Made by a program: the position numbers and the translations under genes
NCBI GenBank assembly: GCA_051984675.1
Contig: JBPYFK010000139.1
Span: forward strand, 1 to 64,000
DNA: 64,000 bases
Direction of reading: 5' to 3'
From: JBPYFK01 sp051984675
GTDB taxonomy: Bacteria; Actinomycetota; Actinomycetes; Mycobacteriales; Pseudonocardiaceae
Shown: piece after piece, positions 1-8,640 of the stretch
How the letters are laid out: each line of letters opens with the position of its first letter
Position numbering within the stretch: position 1 is the first letter of the stretch
The notes under the pieces: generated by a model
The model's input: only the letters and a program-made list of their open reading frames with translations
The model's database searches: none
What the model was told of the DNA's origin: nothing

Positions 1-576
1 CAGGCCGAGGAACGATCCCGCGACGGCGGCCACCATGTTCACGCCCAGCGCCATGCCGCGCTGGTTCGCCGGGAATGCGTCGGTCAGGATCGCCGACGAC
101 GACGCCATCAGCATGGCGCCGCCCACGCCCTGCACGACGCGCCACCCGATCAGCCACAGCGCGCCGCCGCCGAGGTGGAACGGGTCGAAGGAAAGGGCGA
201 CTGCCGCGATCGTGAAGACGACGAAGCCGAGGTTGTAGATCCGGACCCGGCCGTACATGTCGCCGAGGCGACCGAACAGCACGACGAGCACCGCGGTCAC
301 CACCAGGTACCCCATCAGCATCCACAGCAGGTAGCTGACGTTGCCGGGAGCCAGCGGGTTCAACCCGATCCCGCGGAAGATCGCCGGCAGCGAGATCAAC
401 ACGATCGACGCGTTGATCGTGGCCATCAGCGTGCCCAGGGTGGTGTTCGACAGCGCTATCCACTTGTAGAACGGGTGGTCATGGTCCATCAGCCGCCGAC
501 GGCGGGCCGTCTCGGCAAGCGCGGCGTCCTCATTCGCCACAATCGGAGGTTTCGTCATCTCGATCTCAGTCGTCAT
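1..576 (-). CDS. MFS transporter, partial (3' end beyond window)
   Basis: The first 192 codons of a major facilitator superfamily permease; the rest lies before base 1. After a charged N-terminal tail the protein begins with a hydrophobic segment containing ALSNTTLGTLMATINASIV, as in the DHA2 drug:H+ antiporter branch. The loop LFGRLGDMYGRVRIYNLG matches MFS motif A (G-R-x-x-D-x-x-G-R), and WRVVQGVGGAMLMASSSAIL is TM4-like. The visible end (AAVAGSFLGL) is where motif C would start. The ATG at 576 is preceded by an AG-rich stretch (gaagaag). It is divergent from the thiC riboswitch. A link to thiamin or HMP transport is possible from position only; substrate unknown. Confidence 0.85.
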   Translation of the reverse strand, partial: MTTEIEMTKPPIVANEDAALAETARRRRLMDHDHPFYKWIALSNTTLGTLMATINASIVLISLPAIFRGIGLNPLAPGNVSYLLWMLMGYLVVTAVLVVLFGRLGDMYGRVRIYNLGFVVFTIAAVALSFDPFHLGGGALWLIGWRVVQGVGGAMLMASSSAILTDAFPANQRGMALGVNMVAAVAGSFLGL

Positions 577-725
577 CAGGTCTTCTTCGCTTTACGTATC
601 CGCACGTCAACCGCGCACAACCGTGTGCGCGCAAAACACATACATTAGCTATACAAACCAATGGGGGGCAATTCCCTATTCCCAGTGGGCAGACGCCGAG
701 GGCTGCGCTAGCCTGCATACTGTCC

Positions 726-838
726 ACACACGGGAGCGCACACCCAGTGCGCTGAGAGGACAGCTTGAGCTGATTAGCGGCTCGCAAATGGTGCTGTCGA
801 CCGTACGAACCTGACCGGGTAATGCCGGCGTAGGGAGA
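726..838 (+). promoter_or_regulatory. TPP riboswitch (THI element) upstream of thiC
   Basis: The conserved thi-box blocks are present in order: gctgagagg at 751-759, then acctgaccgggtaatgccgg at 809-828 followed by cgtaggga (829-836), corresponding to the family consensus CTGAGA ... ACCTGATCTGGNTAATACCAGCGNAGGGA. The aptamer ends only 8-10 nt before the thiC ATG (846). The aggga near 832-836 would therefore act as both P1 strand and Shine-Dalgarno sequence, which suggests translational repression by thiamin pyrophosphate. The exact 5' boundary is approximate. Confidence 0.93.
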
Positions 839-845
839 TGACCAA

Positions 846-2483
846 ATGGCACTGTTTGATGTTTCCGCTTCGCTATCTGTGACCACTGGCCCGATCGAGG
901 GCAGCCGTAAGTACTACCGGGACCTCGACGGCGTGCCGGGCGCGCGGGTGCCGTTTCGGCGGGTGCACCTCTCCAACGGTGAGCAGTTCGACCTTTACGA
1001 CACGTCCGGCCCGTACACAGATCCGCATCCGGCGATCGACCTGCATGCCGGCCTGCATCCGCGGCCCGGTGTCGTTCGCGACAAGGGCACGCAGTTGCAG
1101 CGGGCGCGGACCGGCGAGATCACCGCGGAGATGGAGTTCATCGCGGCGCGCGAAGCCGTGACCGCCGAACTAGTGCGTGACGAAGTGGCCCGCGGCCGCG
1201 CGGTGATCCCGGCCAACCACAACCACCCCGAGAGCGAACCGATGATCATCGGCAAGGCGTTCGCGGTGAAAGTTAATGCCAACATTGGCAATTCGGCGGT
1301 GACGAGCTCCATCGCCGAGGAGGTCGACAAGATGGTGTGGGCCACCCGCTGGGGCGCCGACACCATCATGGACCTGTCGACCGGCCGCAACATCCATGAG
1401 ACGCGCGAGTGGATTCTGCGCAATTCACCCGTGCCGGTCGGCACCGTACCCATCTACCAAGCCTTGGAGAAGGTCAACGGCGATCCCACCCGGCTGAGCT
1501 GGGAGATGTACCGCGACACCGTGATTGAGCAGTGCGAGCAAGGCGTGGACTACATGACCGTGCACGCGGGCGTGCTGCTGCGGTACGTGCCGCTGACGGC
1601 GCGGCGGGTCACCGGCATCGTCTCCCGCGGCGGGTCGATCATGGCGGCCTGGTGCCTGGCCCACCACCAGGAGAGCTTCCTCTACACGCACTACTCCGAG
1701 CTGTGCGAGATCCTGCGGGACTACGACGTCACGTTCTCGCTGGGTGACGGGCTGCGGCCGGGGTCCATCGCGGACGCCAACGACCGTGCCCAGTTCGCCG
1801 AGTTGGAGACGCTGGGCGAGCTCACGCACATCGCGCGGGAGCACGACGTGCAGGTGATGATCGAGGGTCCGGGTCACGTGCCGATGCACAAGATCGCGGA
1901 GAACGTGCGGCTGGAGGAAGAGCTCTGCGGCGAGGCGCCGTTCTACACCCTCGGGCCGTTGGCGACCGACATCGCTCCGGCCTACGACCACATCACCTCC
2001 GCGATCGGTGCCGCCAACATCGCGCAGGCGGGTACGGCGATGCTGTGCTACGTCACGCCGAAGGAGCACCTTGGGCTGCCGAACCGGGACGACGTCAAGG
2101 TCGGCGTGATCACCTACAAGATCGCCGCCCATTCGGCGGACCTCGCCAAGGGCCACCCGCGGGCGCAGGAGCGGGATGACGCGCTGTCCAAGGCCCGTTT
2201 CGAGTTCCGTTGGGTGGACCAGTTCAACCTGTCGCTGGACCCCGACACCGCGCGGGCGTACCACGACGAGACCCTGCCGGCCGAACCCGCGAAGACCGCG
2301 CACTTCTGCTCGATGTGCGGGCCGAAGTTCTGCTCCATGAAGATCACCCAGGACGTCCGCGACTACGCGGAGAAGCACGGCTTGACCTCCGTGGAGGCGA
2401 TCGAGGCAGGGATGCAGGAGAAGTCCCAGGAGTTCGCCGAGGCCGGCAACCGCGTCTACCTGCCGGTTGCTGACGCGTCATGA
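846..2483 (+). CDS. thiC: Phosphomethylpyrimidine synthase ThiC
   Basis: Radical-SAM enzyme converting 5-aminoimidazole ribotide to hydroxymethylpyrimidine phosphate, the first committed step of the pyrimidine branch of thiamin synthesis. At 545 aa it has normal bacterial length. Conserved ThiC stretches include SRKYYRDL near the N-terminus, VNANIGNSAVTSSI, VTFSLGDGLRPGSIADANDRAQ and VMIEGPGHVPMHKI. The C-terminal CSMCGPKFC supplies the CxxCx4C ligands of the 4Fe-4S cluster. The start at 846 follows the riboswitch directly. Its stop overlaps the thiD start (ATGA at 2480-2483), so thiC-thiD are translationally coupled. Confidence 0.98.
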   Translation: MALFDVSASLSVTTGPIEGSRKYYRDLDGVPGARVPFRRVHLSNGEQFDLYDTSGPYTDPHPAIDLHAGLHPRPGVVRDKGTQLQRARTGEITAEMEFIAAREAVTAELVRDEVARGRAVIPANHNHPESEPMIIGKAFAVKVNANIGNSAVTSSIAEEVDKMVWATRWGADTIMDLSTGRNIHETREWILRNSPVPVGTVPIYQALEKVNGDPTRLSWEMYRDTVIEQCEQGVDYMTVHAGVLLRYVPLTARRVTGIVSRGGSIMAAWCLAHHQESFLYTHYSELCEILRDYDVTFSLGDGLRPGSIADANDRAQFAELETLGELTHIAREHDVQVMIEGPGHVPMHKIAENVRLEEELCGEAPFYTLGPLATDIAPAYDHITSAIGAANIAQAGTAMLCYVTPKEHLGLPNRDDVKVGVITYKIAAHSADLAKGHPRAQERDDALSKARFEFRWVDQFNLSLDPDTARAYHDETLPAEPAKTAHFCSMCGPKFCSMKITQDVRDYAEKHGLTSVEAIEAGMQEKSQEFAEAGNRVYLPVADAS

Positions 2484-3346
2484 CACGGCAGCCGTCCGGG
2501 CGGCGGCCCGCCAACAACGTGCCGCCGCCCACGGCTTTGTCCATCGCCGGATCGGATTCCGGCGGAAGCGCGGGGATGCACGCTGACCTGCGCACTTTCC
2601 AGGCGTGCGGGGTGCACGGGATGACCGCCGTGACCGCGGTGACGGTGCAGAACACGCTCGGCGTGACCGATGTCGTCCCGATCCCGCCGGAGACCGTGGC
2701 GGCGCAGATCGACGCCGTGGCGGCCGACATCGGTGTCGGGGCGGCCAAGACCGGGATGCTCGCGTCCGCCGCGACCATCCACGCCGTCGCCGGAGCGTGC
2801 GACGCGCACGGCATCGGCCGGGGTCACGGCACGCCGTTGGTCGTGGACCCGGTGGCCGCTTCCCGGCACGGTGAGCCGATCCTGCGGCCGGACGCCCTGG
2901 CGGCGCTGCGCGACGAGGCACTTCCCCGGGCAACCCTTGCCACACCGAACCTCGACGAAGTGCGGCTGCTCACCGGCATTGCCGTGCACACCCCCGACGA
3001 GCTGGTGGACGCGGCCAAGGCGCTGTACGAGTTCGGGCCCGAATGGGTGCTGATCAAAGGCGGGCACCTGGCCGACTCCGCCGCCACGGAGTGCGTCGAC
3101 CTGCTCTACGACGGCGAGAACGCGGTGCCACTGCCCGGCCCGCGATACTCCACAGTGCACACTCATGGCGCGGGTGACGTGTTCGGTGCCGCGATCACGG
3201 CCGCGCTGGCCAAGGGCACGTCAGTGCCGGAGGCGGTGCGCTACGGGAAGCGGTTCGTCACATACGCCGTGCAGCACGCCTACCCGCTGGGCGGCGGTGT
3301 GGGGCCGGTGTCCACGCTGTGGAGAACCAGCCCCCGGTCGGTGTGA
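2480..3346 (+). CDS. thiD: Hydroxymethylpyrimidine/phosphomethylpyrimidine kinase ThiD
   Basis: Ribokinase-fold kinase phosphorylating HMP and HMP-P to HMP-PP. The N-terminal signature ALSIAGSDSGGSAGMHADLRT carries the substrate-binding GSD motif. VVDPVAASRHGEPIL is the central strand of the family, and THGAGDVFGAAITAAL is the C-terminal anion-hole/catalytic GAGD motif. Length 288 aa is typical; there is no fused C-terminal ThiE or TenA domain. It starts inside the thiC stop codon and shares the TPP-controlled transcript. Confidence 0.97.
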   Translation: MTRQPSGRRPANNVPPPTALSIAGSDSGGSAGMHADLRTFQACGVHGMTAVTAVTVQNTLGVTDVVPIPPETVAAQIDAVAADIGVGAAKTGMLASAATIHAVAGACDAHGIGRGHGTPLVVDPVAASRHGEPILRPDALAALRDEALPRATLATPNLDEVRLLTGIAVHTPDELVDAAKALYEFGPEWVLIKGGHLADSAATECVDLLYDGENAVPLPGPRYSTVHTHGAGDVFGAAITAALAKGTSVPEAVRYGKRFVTYAVQHAYPLGGGVGPVSTLWRTSPRSV

Positions 3347-3371
3347 CGACAGACTCGGGCGACGTCCACGG

Positions 3372-3394
3372 CCCGCACTCCAGCGGGTGATTTT
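3372..3394 (+). terminator. Rho-independent-like terminator after thiD
   Basis: A short GC hairpin, cccgc-actcca-gcggg (3372-3387), is followed by tgatttt, 26 nt after the thiD stop. The stem is only 5 bp, but the U-rich tail is unusual for this GC-rich sequence and supports termination of the thiCD transcript. Confidence 0.55.
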
Positions 3395-3592
3395 GGCCGC
3401 TCAGGCGTAACTCCTTCGGTGCGAGCCGTCGACATACCGCATGGGACGTGTGCATTGGGCGACGTCCACCTCCCGCTGCTGAGCCGGCACCTCCGGTGTC
3501 ACCTGAGCAGGACCACCCGAGCAGGTGGCTCCCATTCACGGAGCGAGTGCGTGCCGCTGCGAGCGGGCAACAACATCGGGACGATCGAAGGC

Positions 3593-5596
3593 GTGGCTGC
3601 GACTGTGCTGGAACGAGTGCGTGTACCGGGAGTACGGCAGGGCATTGACAGGGGAGCACCTGATCCGCGTCAACGCCAGTACGCGACGGCGGTGGTGGTG
3701 GCCGTCGCGGTGGCCACGGCGGCCGGCTGGGAGTTCAACCTGGCCGGACCCGCCGTGACCGCCGGGCTCACCGTCGTCTTCGCTCTGGTCGGAGCGGGTG
3801 GGCATTCGCTCAAGACCGACCTTGTCCGGTTCGTCTGGTACGTACCCCTGGTTGCGCTAGTCATGGCGATCGGCCCGCTACTGCACGACATTCCGGTGTT
3901 GGCGGGGCTGTTAGTGGCCGCGGTCGTGTTCGGTTCGGGCATGCTGCCCGCGCTCGGGGAGCGCTACCGGGTGGTGGGTCAGACGTTCGCGGCGGCGACG
4001 CTGGCCGCTACGACGACCGGCATTGGCAGCCATGAGCCCGCGAAGCACTTGTTCGCCGCCGCCTTCGGTGGCGCGCTGTTCGCCCTGCTGCTGCGGATCG
4101 TGGTCGGGCTCACCGACCCGGGCAAGGCCACGCGCCTGGCGGTAGCCCGCGCGCTGACCGAACCCGGCCCCGGCGTCCTGGACCGCGCGGCGTCGGAGTG
4201 GCGCGACGACGGGGCGCCGACCTGGCTGGGCGAGGTCCTCGCGGGTGCGGCACGGTTCCGCGCAGCGCGAGAAACACTGCTCGTGCAGGCGGAGCAGGCC
4301 GACCCGACCGAGGCCGGACGGCTCCGCGCGATCGTCGCGTGCGCGGACAGCGTGGCGGCGGAGCTTGCCGTGGCCGTGCGGGCACGGGCCTGCACCGGGC
4401 TGCCGCCGCAGGCTCGTATCGACCCGGCGGCTGCCGTGGTCGCCCAGGGCGGCCGGCAGGACCTGCCTCCGGCCACAGGGGGAATCAACAAGGGGCTGGA
4501 CCAGATCCGTACCGCTGTGCACCAGCGGTCCGAGACACCCGCGAGCGCACCTGAAAGCAGCAGTTGGCGGCAGCGGCTGCGCAGCGCGGTCCATGCACAC
4601 ATGTCGCTCCGCTCCTCGCTGTTCCGGCATGCGTTGCGCTGCACGTTGGCGGTCGTCCTGGGCATGGTGATCGTGCTGTGGCTGCGCGGGCCGAGCGCGT
4701 CGACGCTGCTGCTCACGCTGTATGTCGTGCTGCAGCCGGCCGCGCGTGACAGCACCACCGGCGCACTGGAACGCACCGGCGGCGCCGTACTCGGTGTGAC
4801 CATGGTGTCCGCGCTGATCACACTGGTACCTGGACAGTACGCATACGTGCTGGTGCCGGCACTGATCGCGGGCATGTTGCTCGGCGTCGAGCGGCTGCGG
4901 TCGGAGTACCAGATGCTGCTGGCGACCGTGATCGCGGTGGTCGTCGTGGACCAGGCGATGGACATGGACCGGCCACTGGTCAACGTGGCGATCAGCTTCG
5001 CGGCCAACAGCGCCATCGGTGCGGCGGTCGCGCTCATCGTCGGCTACGTCAGCTATCTCGCGCTGCCGGGCAGCCTGGTGCCGGATGTCAAAGGCGCCCT
5101 GCGGGCGGCCGTCTGGGCGACGTCGGAGCTGCTGCGCAGCATCCGGGTCGCCGGCCGGAGCGGCAAGGACCTGGGCAGCGCCATCCAGTGGACGCACATG
5201 CTCGCACTGCGGCGCACGCAGGACCTGCTCGGTATGCCGGCGCTGCTCAACGGCACCAACGCGGACCCGGAGGACGAGCGCGTGACGCGGGAGGCCGCGC
5301 TGGCGCTGGACGCGCTGCGCGCGGATCTGGCGAATCTCGCTTTCCGCCCGGCGGAGGAGCAGCCGGTGGCCGCGCCGGCCCTGCAGGCCGTCGACACCCT
5401 GCTGGCCGGGCAGCCAGCGGCGAAGATCCCGGACGTGCCCGTCACCCACGTTCCAGCCACTGAGCTGCTGGCCAGCTCGCTGGTAGAGAACGCCCTGCAT
5501 GCGCGTCGCTCGATCGACGAGCTCCTGGGCTGCGAAAGCCCGTGGAAGAGCTACACGGTGTCGTTCGTGCGTCCGCAGCGGCTGCGAATCAAGTGA
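3593..5596 (+). CDS. FUSC-family (fusaric-acid-resistance-like) membrane protein
   Basis: A polytopic membrane protein with the two-block architecture of FUSC/aromatic acid exporter proteins: an N-terminal hydrophobic block (YATAVVVAVAVATAAGWEF, AVTAGLTVVFALVGAGGHSL and following helices), a soluble central region, a second block (ALRCTLAVVLGMVIVLWLRG onward, including TLLLTLYVVLQPAARDSTTGA), and a cytoplasmic tail. Family members are proposed exporters of aromatic acids or other small organic compounds; the substrate here is unknown. The open frame extends back to 3419, but that stretch reads like non-coding DNA, so I prefer the GTG at 3593. GTGs at 3605 and 3617 are alternatives. Not obviously part of the thi operons. 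Confidence 0.8.
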   Translation: MAATVLERVRVPGVRQGIDRGAPDPRQRQYATAVVVAVAVATAAGWEFNLAGPAVTAGLTVVFALVGAGGHSLKTDLVRFVWYVPLVALVMAIGPLLHDIPVLAGLLVAAVVFGSGMLPALGERYRVVGQTFAAATLAATTTGIGSHEPAKHLFAAAFGGALFALLLRIVVGLTDPGKATRLAVARALTEPGPGVLDRAASEWRDDGAPTWLGEVLAGAARFRAARETLLVQAEQADPTEAGRLRAIVACADSVAAELAVAVRARACTGLPPQARIDPAAAVVAQGGRQDLPPATGGINKGLDQIRTAVHQRSETPASAPESSSWRQRLRSAVHAHMSLRSSLFRHALRCTLAVVLGMVIVLWLRGPSASTLLLTLYVVLQPAARDSTTGALERTGGAVLGVTMVSALITLVPGQYAYVLVPALIAGMLLGVERLRSEYQMLLATVIAVVVVDQAMDMDRPLVNVAISFAANSAIGAAVALIVGYVSYLALPGSLVPDVKGALRAAVWATSELLRSIRVAGRSGKDLGSAIQWTHMLALRRTQDLLGMPALLNGTNADPEDERVTREAALALDALRADLANLAFRPAEEQPVAAPALQAVDTLLAGQPAAKIPDVPVTHVPATELLASSLVENALHARRSIDELLGCESPWKSYTVSFVRPQRLRIK

Positions 5597-5597
5597 T

Positions 5598-5617
5598 CCG
5601 ACCGGTGATCTGGTCGG
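5598..5617. terminator. Weak hairpin between convergent genes
   Basis: Inverted repeat ccgacc-ggtgatct-ggtcgg in the 54-bp gap between the FUSC gene (+) and thiG (-). It has a 6-bp stem and no T tract, so it is a possible shared terminator only. Confidence 0.3.
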
Positions 5618-5650
5618 CGGCGCAGCCGCATCGGCCACCAGCGCGGCCCA

Positions 5651-6418
5651 CTACGTAAGGGAGGGGCTGGAGGCTTTCGCCCAGAAGCGTTGCGGAATCC
5701 GCCCCGCGCCGGCGGCGAGCCGGCCCGCTTCCACGCCCGCGCGCATGGCTGCCGCCATCCGTTCCGGGTCCTGGGCCCGGGTCACCGCCGTGGCCAGCAG
5801 GACGGCGTCACACCCGAGTTCCATCGCAAGCGCCGCGTCCGATGCGGTCCCGATACCCGCGTCGAGCACGACCGGCACGCCCGCCCGGGAGACGATCAGC
5901 TCGATGTTGTGCGGGTTGCGGATGCCCAGGCCCGTACCGATCGGTGACCCCAGCGGCATCACCGCGGCGCAACCGGCCTGCTCCAGGCGTTGTGCGAGCA
6001 CCGGGTCGTCATTGGTGTAGGCGAGGACGACGAACCCCTGATCCACGAGTTGCTCGGCCGCGTCGAGAAGCTCGACGGGGTCGGGCAGCAGGGTGTCCTC
6101 GTCGGCGACGACCTCCAGCTTGACCCAGTGGGTGCCGAGCGCTTCCCGCGCCAGCTGGGCGGTCAGCACCGCTTCCGCCGCCGTGCGGCAGCCTGCGGTG
6201 TTCGGCAGCGCCTCGATCCCGAGGCGGTTGAGCAGGTCGAGGACGCCGGTGCCACCGCCCGCGTCGGCACGGCGCATCGCCACCGTGGTCAGTTCGGTGC
6301 CTGAGCTGACGAGTGCGCGCTCCAGCACGGACAGGTTCGTGGCACCGCCGGTGCCCATGATCAAACGCGCGCCGAACTCCCGGCCGGCGATCACCAACGG
6401 GTCATCCACTGCCTTCAC
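5651..6418 (-). CDS. thiG: Thiazole synthase ThiG
   Basis: Forms the thiazole phosphate moiety of thiamin from 1-deoxyxylulose 5-phosphate, ThiS thiocarboxylate and dehydroglycine. At 255 aa it is a TIM barrel with family stretches GREFGARLIMGTGG, ALPNTAGCRTAAEAV, WVKLEVVADEDTLLPDP (with the Schiff-base lysine), AVMPLGSPIGTGLGIRNP and VVLDAGIGTASDAALAMELG. The GTG start at 6418 overlaps the thiS stop (GTGA at 6415-6418), so thiO-thiS-thiG form a compact coupled operon. It ends opposite the FUSC gene. Confidence 0.97.
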   Translation of the reverse strand: MKAVDDPLVIAGREFGARLIMGTGGATNLSVLERALVSSGTELTTVAMRRADAGGGTGVLDLLNRLGIEALPNTAGCRTAAEAVLTAQLAREALGTHWVKLEVVADEDTLLPDPVELLDAAEQLVDQGFVVLAYTNDDPVLAQRLEQAGCAAVMPLGSPIGTGLGIRNPHNIELIVSRAGVPVVLDAGIGTASDAALAMELGCDAVLLATAVTRAQDPERMAAAMRAGVEAGRLAAGAGRIPQRFWAKASSPSLT

Positions 6419-6615
6419 CCTCCTTGCACCGCTGTCAAGATCTCGATCGTCATGCCGGTTGCCAGCCGTGTGTCCGGCCAGGAAGCCCTGGGCACCACGA
6501 CACCGTCCACCGCGACGGCCACTCCGGCCCCGGGGTAGCCGCAGCGCTGGAGCGCGTCGGCCAGCGTGCTCCGCTCCGGTACGTCCCGCTGCTCGCCGTT
6601 GATCGTGACCGTCAC
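6415..6615 (-). CDS. thiS: Sulfur carrier protein ThiS
   Basis: A 66-aa beta-grasp protein that carries sulfur as a C-terminal thiocarboxylate to ThiG. It begins VTVTINGEQRDVPERSTLAD and ends VQGG, the diglycine tail that ThiF/MoeB-type enzymes adenylate. The GTG at 6615 overlaps the thiO stop, and the tga overlaps the thiG GTG. No ThiF-like adenylyltransferase is in the window, so that activity must be encoded elsewhere. Confidence 0.95.
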   Translation of the reverse strand: MTVTINGEQRDVPERSTLADALQRCGYPGAGVAVAVDGVVVPRASWPDTRLATGMTIEILTAVQGG

Positions 6616-7742
6616 CGCTGCCCTCCCTGCCGTGTCGGGTTCCCGAATCTCGCCGGATCGGCCGGTTTCGCCTCGGGGGGTAGGTCCGCACCGCGCAGGA
6701 GCCCGGCGACGACGTCGGACGTGATCGGTGCGAGCAGGAACCCGTTGCGGTGATGCCCGGTCGCCACCAGCACTCCGGGTTCCAGCCATCCCAGCAGGGG
6801 CAGGTTGTCGTCGGTGCTCGGACGCAGTCCGGCGGTCGTTTCCACCAGGGCGTACTCGGTGATGCTCGGCAGCAGGCGCTCGGCGTCGGCGAGCAGGTCG
6901 CGCACCCCGCCGACGGTGACGTCGGTGTCGAAGCCGGCCTCGTACTGGGTCGCGCCGAGCACCACAGCGCCGTCGTCCCGGGGCACCAGGTACACCTGGC
7001 GGCCGTGCACCGGTCCCCGCACCGTGCGGGTGGGTGGCGGCAGGGCACTGTGCCGGGCACGCAGTCGCAGGATCTCGCCCTTGACCGGCCGGATCTTGCC
7101 GTGCAGCGCCGGATGCAGCGAGCCCGAATGCGCTCCGCCGGCGACCACCGCGACATCGCAGTCCACTGTGGACCCGTCGAGTTCGACCGCTCCGGGGCGC
7201 ACCCGCCGGGCGGGAACGGCGACGAACTCGACCCCAGCCGCCGACGCCGCCGCCCGCAGGGCGGCCAAAGCGAGGCGGTTGTCCACCGCGAGGTCGCCCG
7301 GGACCTCGAGGCCGGCGCGGACCTCCGGCCCGAGCGCCGGCTCCAGCCGGCGCAGCTCGCGGCCGGTGCGCCGGTCGACCGTCCGGCCGAGTCCGGCGAG
7401 GTAGTTGGCGAGGTTGTCGAGTTCCGCGCGATCCGCGCTGTCCACGCCGACCACCAGGGTGCCCTCGGTACGCAGCCCGGAAGGCAGGCCGGACGCGCCG
7501 GCGAGCTCGTCAGCGAATGCCGGCCAGCGCCGCAGGGCGGCCGAGCCCAGCTCCAGCAGCGGCTCCTCGCCCGGCCACGCTTCCGCGATCGGGGCGAGCA
7601 TCCCACCCGCGACCCACGAAGAGCCCGATGCCGGATCGGGATCAATCAGGTGCACACGGTGACCATCCGTCGCCGCGCGCCAGGCAATCGAGAGACCAAT
7701 AACACCGCCGCCGACAACGGCGACGCTCCCATGCTTCACCAC
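6612..7742 (-). CDS. thiO: Glycine oxidase ThiO
   Basis: FAD-dependent amine oxidase (376 aa) that oxidises glycine to the imine used by ThiG, the aerobic route to the thiazole ring. The N-terminal dinucleotide-binding motif VAVVGGGVIGLSIAWRAA is followed by the FAD acid residue in VHLIDPD. The C-terminal ETTAGLRPSTDDNLPLLGWL and TGHHRNGFLLAPITSDVV are typical of the DAO/ThiO family. First gene of the thiOSG operon; its ATG lies a few bases downstream of the minus-strand TPP riboswitch. Confidence 0.96.
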   Translation of the reverse strand: MVKHGSVAVVGGGVIGLSIAWRAATDGHRVHLIDPDPASGSSWVAGGMLAPIAEAWPGEEPLLELGSAALRRWPAFADELAGASGLPSGLRTEGTLVVGVDSADRAELDNLANYLAGLGRTVDRRTGRELRRLEPALGPEVRAGLEVPGDLAVDNRLALAALRAAASAAGVEFVAVPARRVRPGAVELDGSTVDCDVAVVAGGAHSGSLHPALHGKIRPVKGEILRLRARHSALPPPTRTVRGPVHGRQVYLVPRDDGAVVLGATQYEAGFDTDVTVGGVRDLLADAERLLPSITEYALVETTAGLRPSTDDNLPLLGWLEPGVLVATGHHRNGFLLAPITSDVVAGLLRGADLPPEAKPADPARFGNPTRQGGQR

Positions 7743-7749
7743 GTTCTAC

Positions 7750-7846
7750 GCTCCCTGCGCCGGTATGACCCGGATCAGGTTCGACGGTCGGGGCTGGTGC
7801 CTAGCCCCCTCTCAGTCCGGTACCTCCGGACTCCCGTGCGGACCAG
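7750..7846 (-). promoter_or_regulatory. TPP riboswitch upstream of thiO
   Basis: Read on the minus strand, the element contains gactgagaggg, then cgaacctgatccgggtcat followed by accggcgcagggagcg, matching the thi-box core blocks in correct order. As at thiC, the 3' AGGGAG block sits about 10 nt before the ATG (7742) and doubles as the ribosome binding site. It gives the thiOSG operon its own TPP control, independent of thiCD. Outer stem limits are approximate. Confidence 0.93.
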
Positions 7847-7934
7847 CGACCACAGTACCTATGACGGGCCCGCGAGTCAGCCACTGGCTGGGGGCAGCCG
7901 GCCGCTCGGCTGCCGATCGCGGCGGTCGCACGGC

Positions 7935-7940
7935 TACCCT
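7935..7940 (+). promoter_or_regulatory. thiE: Putative -10 element of leaderless thiE
   Basis: TACCCT lies 7 nt before the thiE ATG at 7948, the spacing typical of actinobacterial leaderless transcripts, and there is no convincing Shine-Dalgarno sequence. No clear -35 box is visible. By this reading thiE is not under direct riboswitch control. Confidence 0.4.
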
Positions 7941-7947
7941 GCCAGGT

Positions 7948-8625
7948 ATGCCTGGATTGGACGGCAACGGGATTCGCACCCGGCTCGCCGAGGCCCGCCT
8001 GTACCTGTGCACCGACTCCCGCTCCGAGCGGGGTGACCTCGCGGAGTTCGCGGACGCCGCCCTGTCCGGGGGAGTGGACATCATCCAGCTGCGGGAAAAG
8101 GTCGACGGCGCGCCACTGGACGCGCGGCACGAGGTCGCCGCGCTGGAAGTGCTGGCCGAGGCATGCCTGCGGTACGACGCGCTGCTCGCCGTGAACGACC
8201 GCGCCGACATCGCGCTGACGGTGGACGCGGACGTGCTGCACCTTGGTCAGGACGACCTGCCGGTGGCGGACGCCCGGCGCATCCTCGGTGACCAGGTCGC
8301 GGTCGGGCGGTCCACCCACGACGTGGTCCAGGCTGACGCGGCGGCTACCGAGCCGGGCGTGGACTACTTCTGCACGGGTCCGGTGTGGACCACACCGACC
8401 AAGCCGGGCAGGCCGGCGGCCGGGCTGGACCTGGTCCGGCACGCCGCCGAGCACCGGGGGCACGGGCGGCCCTGGTTCGCCATCGGCGGGGTCGACCTCG
8501 GCAACATCGACGAGGTTGTCTCGGCCGGAGCCGAACGCATCGTCGTGGTGCGCGCGATCACCGAGGCCGAAAACCCTCAGGCGGCTGCGCGGGCGTTGCG
8601 CGAACGGCTCCCCGGGGCTGTCTAG
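7948..8625 (+). CDS. thiE: Thiamin phosphate synthase ThiE
   Basis: Couples HMP-PP and thiazole phosphate to thiamin phosphate. The 225-aa TIM barrel shows GVDIIQLREK, LLAVNDRADIAL, VLHLGQDDLPVADARRILG, GRSTHDVVQADAA, VDYFCTGPVWTTPTKPGRPA and AIGGVDLGNIDEVVSAGAER, all standard ThiE blocks. The open frame extends upstream to 7765, but that part overlaps the opposite-strand riboswitch, so the ATG at 7948 is preferred. Divergent from thiO. Confidence 0.96.
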   Translation: MPGLDGNGIRTRLAEARLYLCTDSRSERGDLAEFADAALSGGVDIIQLREKVDGAPLDARHEVAALEVLAEACLRYDALLAVNDRADIALTVDADVLHLGQDDLPVADARRILGDQVAVGRSTHDVVQADAAATEPGVDYFCTGPVWTTPTKPGRPAAGLDLVRHAAEHRGHGRPWFAIGGVDLGNIDEVVSAGAERIVVVRAITEAENPQAAARALRERLPGAV

Positions 8626-8640
8626 GGCGCCTGCGCGTAA

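Noticed and set aside
1425..2378. 317-codon minus-strand frame
   Set aside because: Antisense shadow of thiC.
3911..5638. 575-codon minus-strand frame
   Set aside because: Antisense to the FUSC gene, no domain signature, biased composition.
5651..7645. Single 664-codon fused thiamin protein
   Set aside because: The frame is chance readthrough; thiG starts at GTG 6418, overlapping thiS, and thiO is in another frame.
6750..8036. 428-codon plus-strand frame
   Set aside because: Antisense to thiO and its riboswitch; no conserved motif.
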